From assembly GCA_016929415.1 (NCBI GenBank), contig JAFGIW010000131.1, forward strand, positions 1 to 64,000: a stretch of 64,000 nt of DNA, in the 5' to 3' direction. The stretch comes from Chitinispirillaceae bacterium (GTDB lineage: Bacteria; Fibrobacterota; Chitinivibrionia; Chitinivibrionales; Chitinispirillaceae). The first letter of the stretch is position 1. Every line of letters starts with the position of its first letter. Under the pieces are notes generated by a model, which had not been told where the DNA came from, searched no databases, and worked only from the letters and a program-made list of their open reading frames with translations. Positions 60,597 through 64,000 of the stretch are shown here, piece by piece. The position numbers were made by a program, and so were the translations under genes.

Positions 60597-61485
60597 ATGT
60601 GAAAGCCTCCCCGTGCTGATGGAGGCGATCAGCGCGGTCATGGATAAAAACGCCGACACGTGGGAGGTTCTCTTTGTCGACGACGGCAGCACCGACCGCT
60701 CCTTCGAAACGATCAAAGAGCTGCGCGCACGCTACGGGAAAAAATTGCGCGCGGTGAGGTTCAACCGCAACTACGGGAAATCGGCGGGGCTCAGTACCGG
60801 CATCAGAGAGGCGAACGGCGATGTGATCATCACCATGGACGCCGACCTGCAGGATGACCCCGCGGCAATACCCGAACTGCTCGCGAAACTCGACGAAGGG
60901 TGGGACCTCGTGAGCGGCTGGAAAAAGAAACGGTACGATCCATTGACGTTTACAATCCCTTCGAAGCTCTGGAACGTCGTCAATTCGCTTCTTTCCGGTG
61001 TCAAACTGCACGATTTCAACTGCGGCTTCAAGGCGTATCGCGCAGCCGCGGCGAAATCGCTTGAAATCTACGGCGACCGCCACCGCTACCTCCCGACCCT
61101 GGCCCACTGGAACGGATATACGGTCACCGAGCTGCCCGTCCCCCACCACCCCCGCAAATACGGTCGCTCGAAATACGGTTTCGGCAAGTTCTTCAACGGG
61201 CTGATGGACATGCTGACGCTGCTTTTCCTGAGAAGATATCTGAGAAGTCCGCTGCACTTCTTCGGGCTGCTCGGCTGCGGACTCATTCTTCTCGGAACGG
61301 GGGTTCTGGGCTACTTCGGCATCGAATGGATCATCACCGGATCGATGCACATGCGGCCGCTTGTGCTACTTTCGGTAAGCGCCATCATCGTGGGTATCCA
61401 GTTCCTCTCGTTCGGGTTTCTCGCCGAGATTCTCATCAATATGGCGCCGAAAGAAACCTACCTTATCCGCGAAAAAATTGAGTAA
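60559..61485 (+). CDS. Glycosyltransferase family 2, DPM1/GtrB-like
   Basis: A 308-aa protein: GT2 start VSIVIPLYNECESLPVLMEA, nucleotide-binding FVDDGSTDRS, the metal-binding MDADLQDDP, and NRNYGKSAGLSTGI; two C-terminal membrane helices (~230-300). This is the dolichyl/undecaprenyl-phosphate sugar transferase type, making a lipid-phosphate sugar. The preceding LPTD/YbhN-like protein is a plausible partner. The stop and the next start share TAATG. Confidence 0.88.
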   Translation: MRTVSIVIPLYNECESLPVLMEAISAVMDKNADTWEVLFVDDGSTDRSFETIKELRARYGKKLRAVRFNRNYGKSAGLSTGIREANGDVIITMDADLQDDPAAIPELLAKLDEGWDLVSGWKKKRYDPLTFTIPSKLWNVVNSLLSGVKLHDFNCGFKAYRAAAAKSLEIYGDRHRYLPTLAHWNGYTVTELPVPHHPRKYGRSKYGFGKFFNGLMDMLTLLFLRRYLRSPLHFFGLLGCGLILLGTGVLGYFGIEWIITGSMHMRPLVLLSVSAIIVGIQFLSFGFLAEILINMAPKETYLIREKIE

Positions 61486-62555
61486 TGAAAGTACTCTGCA
61501 TCTGCCCGATTGGCATCGGCAACTACCTGCTCTGCTATCCGGCATGGTCGCTGTTGCGCAACAACCTCCCGGGTGCGCAGATGCATCTTCTCGCGCTCAG
61601 GAAACCGATCCTCGATCTGGCGGCAGGCGACCCGCTCTGGGACCGCGCCCACCTTATTGAACCGACAAGAAAACAGGGAACGGCCGGCATGGCCTCATTC
61701 ATCGGGAAGCTGCGTTCGGAACGGTTCGACGCGAGCATGAGCTTCTTTCCCTCAAATACCTGGCAGTACAACCTGCTGCCTTTTCTTGCGGGAATCGGGA
61801 GACGGTGTGCTTTTAGTTATTGCCTGAAAAGAGGCTCGTCCCTTTCGTGGCTCACTACCGATCTGCTGCCGGTCGATGTTACCCTGCATGATGTGCAGCA
61901 GAACATCATGTTCGCCGGCCGGTTCCTCAATCGCGACCTTTCCGGCGCACCGGTCGTCTTTCCGCAGCTCTGCAGTGAAGCAGACCGGCACAGTGCGCGT
62001 GCACTGCTCGGCTCCGGCACCCGCCCGTATCTTGCCATTCACCCGGGATCGAGCGCCGAACATGGTATGGAAGTAAAGCGGTGGCCCCCGGAGCGGTTCG
62101 GAGAACTTGCGGACCGTATCGCCGAACGTCTTGACGCAGAGGCACTGATCTTCGGCGGACCCGATGAAGCGCGGCTGAAGCTGGCAGTCGCGGCCGCCAT
62201 GAAACAGCCCTGCCGCATCATTGAACCGCAGAAACTCACCCTGACCGCTGCACTTCTGCGAAAATGTACCCTGTGCCTCTGTAACGATTCGGGAATCATG
62301 CACCTGGCAGCCTGCAGCGGAGTGCCGGTCGCGGCACTTTTCGGCCCTACCGACGAACGACGCAATGGACCTTACGGCCCCAACCATTGCAGTATCCGGA
62401 AAACTATGGAAGGATTCCCGCTCTGGACCGCGGCAAATGTCGGGGTAAGGGCAGTGCCGGCCGGAATCGATCCCCGGAAAAGCCTTATGGAACTTACCGT
62501 CGATGAAGCCTGGAAGCAGATGGGAAACTTTCTGCAACGCCTCACTCCCGTCTGA
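61485..62555 (+). CDS. Glycosyltransferase family 9 (heptosyltransferase-like)
   Basis: A 356-aa protein with the GT9 layout: CICPIGIGNYLLCYPAWSLL at the N-terminus, IHPGSSAEHGMEVKRWPPER near residue 188 (the ADP-heptose-type PGxx..KRWP block), and LCNDSGIMHLAACSGVPVAA then LFGPTDERR near the C-terminus. Members add heptose or another sugar to a lipid A core or similar glycan. It is translationally coupled to the GT2 gene (TAATG). Confidence 0.85.
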   Translation: MKVLCICPIGIGNYLLCYPAWSLLRNNLPGAQMHLLALRKPILDLAAGDPLWDRAHLIEPTRKQGTAGMASFIGKLRSERFDASMSFFPSNTWQYNLLPFLAGIGRRCAFSYCLKRGSSLSWLTTDLLPVDVTLHDVQQNIMFAGRFLNRDLSGAPVVFPQLCSEADRHSARALLGSGTRPYLAIHPGSSAEHGMEVKRWPPERFGELADRIAERLDAEALIFGGPDEARLKLAVAAAMKQPCRIIEPQKLTLTAALLRKCTLCLCNDSGIMHLAACSGVPVAALFGPTDERRNGPYGPNHCSIRKTMEGFPLWTAANVGVRAVPAGIDPRKSLMELTVDEAWKQMGNFLQRLTPV

Positions 62556-62672
62556 CCGGTAATCGAGAGATCGTTTATCTTTCTCTCATCGTAAATTATG
62601 GCCAAACCATCGGAATTCATTGTATTTTTTCGATAACAGCAAGGTAACTCACCACTACGAAGGAGGTACAGA

Positions 62673-64000
62673 ATGATTCGGACCGCAATGGTTGCTACGG
62701 CAGCACTGCTGGCCTTTTCACTTCCGGTTACGGCAAAAAATTATCCCCTTTCCGTACAAAAGGGAGGGGCCGAGATCGTTCGCAATGGAACCGGCGAACA
62801 GGTCCTCATTTCCGATACCGCAACGGCGAACGCCGACGATATGCTCTCCCTTTCCGAGGGGCAGCAGGCGAGCCTTTCAATCGGAAAAAAAACGTCACTC
62901 CTGATCAAGGGACCGGCGGCCCTGTCGCTTGCGGAACAGGGAAACGCCTTGACTATTGCACTTGATGACGGCCAGATTCTTCTTAGCCGCAAACAACCGT
63001 ACGAATTTTCGACGGTCACCGTTAGCGCCAAAGGATTCTCTTTTCTGCCCATGGGCACCGTTGCGGCGGTAAAAACCCTGAAAGACGCTCAACCGACCAC
63101 CGCGGTAATCGAGGGGAAGATGCGCATGCAGACGCCTTCAGGGGAGGCTATGGTCATCGAAAAGGGTAACTTCGGTAGTGTCGGTTCGGACGGCAGGCTG
63201 TCGACGGGTCCGCTCTCACCACGTGCAACCGAATCACTCAGGGAGTGGCTGGCTCAGGCGCCTTCTGCCGAAGGCTCGACATCAGAGGCGGTCGGACCGT
63301 CTTCTAATGATGCAGCCCTCTCCGCACCGCCGCCAGCTGCAGCTCCTGAAGCATCATCGCCTGAAGCGACAGACAAGCCTGCCGGGACACCGCAGAAGGC
63401 ATCTCCCGTCATCGAGCAAAAAACTGAGCCGGCGGCACCGGCAGTACCACCCGCTGTTAAAGCAGCAGATAAGGCCGCCGCTGCACCCGCTGCGGATGAA
63501 TCCGCCGGAAAGTCTCCCGAAGCTGAAAAAACGGCGGAAAAACCCACTGCACAGAAAGTCGATAAAACACCGCCGCCCCCGAGCAAGCCGAAATGGGAGA
63601 TCAGTGCGGGGACTGCAACGGTCAATGACGAACAGTGGATGCGCCTTGCCCTCGGGGTCGACATTCCGATCTGGAAATTCGGCATCTTTTTCGACGTGGA
63701 GCTGTTCATCGACAATGACGGACAATTTTCCGACAAAGGGTGGAACTTCAAGGACGACTGGCTCGACGCGCTTGCCCGAAAGATCAGGTACATCCGCTTC
63801 GGCCAGGAGGGGGAACCGCTCTTTATCAAACTCGGCGGTCTGTCGAGTGTTTCACTGGGGTACGGTTTCCTTGTCGATCGTTTTACCAACATGCTCCACT
63901 ATCCCGACCAGCGGCAGCTCGGTTTCCAGTTCGATCTGAACGATATTTCTCCCATCGGAATAACCCTTCAAACACTGGTGGCGGACTTCAAGGACTTCGA
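62673..64000 (+). CDS. FecR-domain envelope protein with long Pro/Ala linker, cut by window edge
   Basis: Starts at ATG 62673, 6 bases after AAGGAGGT, and is still open at the end of the window (442 codons visible). Signal peptide (MIRTAMVATAALLAFSLPVT). Residues ~25-170 look like a FecR domain (MLSLSEGQQASLSIGKKTSL, LIKGPAALSLAEQG, TVAAVKTLKDAQPTTAVIEG); then a ~110-residue Ala/Pro/Glu-rich linker; then a beta-rich part (WEISAGTATVNDEQWMRLAL, FGQEGEPLFIKLGG, GYGFLVDRFTNMLH) that may be an outer-membrane barrel. The arrangement FecR-linker-barrel is unusual to my knowledge. The preceding gap (62556-62672) shows no more than an AT-rich leader. Confidence 0.75.
   Translation, partial: MIRTAMVATAALLAFSLPVTAKNYPLSVQKGGAEIVRNGTGEQVLISDTATANADDMLSLSEGQQASLSIGKKTSLLIKGPAALSLAEQGNALTIALDDGQILLSRKQPYEFSTVTVSAKGFSFLPMGTVAAVKTLKDAQPTTAVIEGKMRMQTPSGEAMVIEKGNFGSVGSDGRLSTGPLSPRATESLREWLAQAPSAEGSTSEAVGPSSNDAALSAPPPAAAPEASSPEATDKPAGTPQKASPVIEQKTEPAAPAVPPAVKAADKAAAAPAADESAGKSPEAEKTAEKPTAQKVDKTPPPPSKPKWEISAGTATVNDEQWMRLALGVDIPIWKFGIFFDVELFIDNDGQFSDKGWNFKDDWLDALARKIRYIRFGQEGEPLFIKLGGLSSVSLGYGFLVDRFTNMLHYPDQRQLGFQFDLNDISPIGITLQTLVADFKDF

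Noticed and set aside
1..64000. tRNA, rRNA, CRISPR array, integrase or transposase genes
   Set aside because: No clover-leaf signatures, no regularly spaced direct repeats and no recombinase motifs were found on either strand by eye.

Overview
The window looks like a piece of a Gram-negative, anaerobe-leaning chromosome from the Fibrobacteres-Chlorobi-Bacteroidetes (FCB) side of the tree. A Fibrobacterota/Chitinivibrionia-like genome is my best guess, held with low confidence. The reasons are a TonB-dependent receptor, many lipoproteins, very large secreted proteins ending in FlgD/type-IX-like C-terminal domains, a ferredoxin-dependent 2-oxoacid oxidoreductase, a DUF2723 glycosyltransferase-like protein, and dense, mostly co-directional operons at moderately high GC. 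No rRNA, tRNA, CRISPR array, complete insertion sequence or prophage is visible. The window starts inside a lipoprotein gene and ends inside a FecR-domain gene.

Layout. 1-2.6 kb (minus): lipoprotein, CheX-like phosphatase, HTH/HD-GYP regulator and a truncated VOC gene. 3.0-7.8 kb (plus): TonB-dependent receptor with a built-in TonB-C-like domain, a lipoprotein and a membrane protein in one operon. 7.9-14.3 kb (minus): the most unusual block, with two paralogous B12-binding radical SAM proteins flanking an asparagine-synthase-like protein that lacks the glutaminase cysteine; a 32-codon ORF overlaps the start of the latter. 14.5-16.4 kb: an AAA ATPase with repeated AT-rich motifs in front of it. 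16.4-24.3 kb (plus): outer-membrane protein, Liv-type ABC importer (binding protein, LivH, M, G, F), a GNAT enzyme, a 55-aa orphan C-terminal ligase domain and a phenylacetate-CoA-ligase-like enzyme. This reads as uptake plus CoA activation of a small, probably aromatic, acid.

24.2-29.6 kb (minus): accessory region with a secreted beta-helix protein, a truncated methyltransferase, a XhoI/PaeR7I-family restriction-modification pair and another AAA ATPase. 29.8-32.5 kb: NSS sodium symporter with its tiny MetS-like subunit, convergent with thioredoxin reductase. 32.7-38.8 kb: a 2,038-aa secreted repeat protein. 38.9-42.1 kb: CDP-alcohol phosphatidyltransferase, a hydrolase remnant, an XRE-type regulator and an acyltransferase. 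42.3-49.5 kb: 2-oxoacid:ferredoxin oxidoreductase, lipoprotein, an archaeal-type asparagine synthetase related to Asp/AsnRS, and a GH5-like hydrolase. 50.4-56.1 kb: riboflavin operon ribE-ribBA-ribH with nusB and a DUF2723 protein. 56.1-59.3 kb (minus): DHFR-fold reductase, LamG lipoprotein, secreted helical-repeat protein and a beta-sandwich remnant. 59.6-62.6 kb: flippase-like protein with GT2 and GT9 glycosyltransferases, then the FecR-domain protein.

The best candidate for an undescribed system is the radical SAM / Cys-less asparagine-synthase block with its small overlapping ORF (about 7.9-14.3 kb). Its product cannot be read from sequence. All functional calls are from motifs read by eye; no database search was run.
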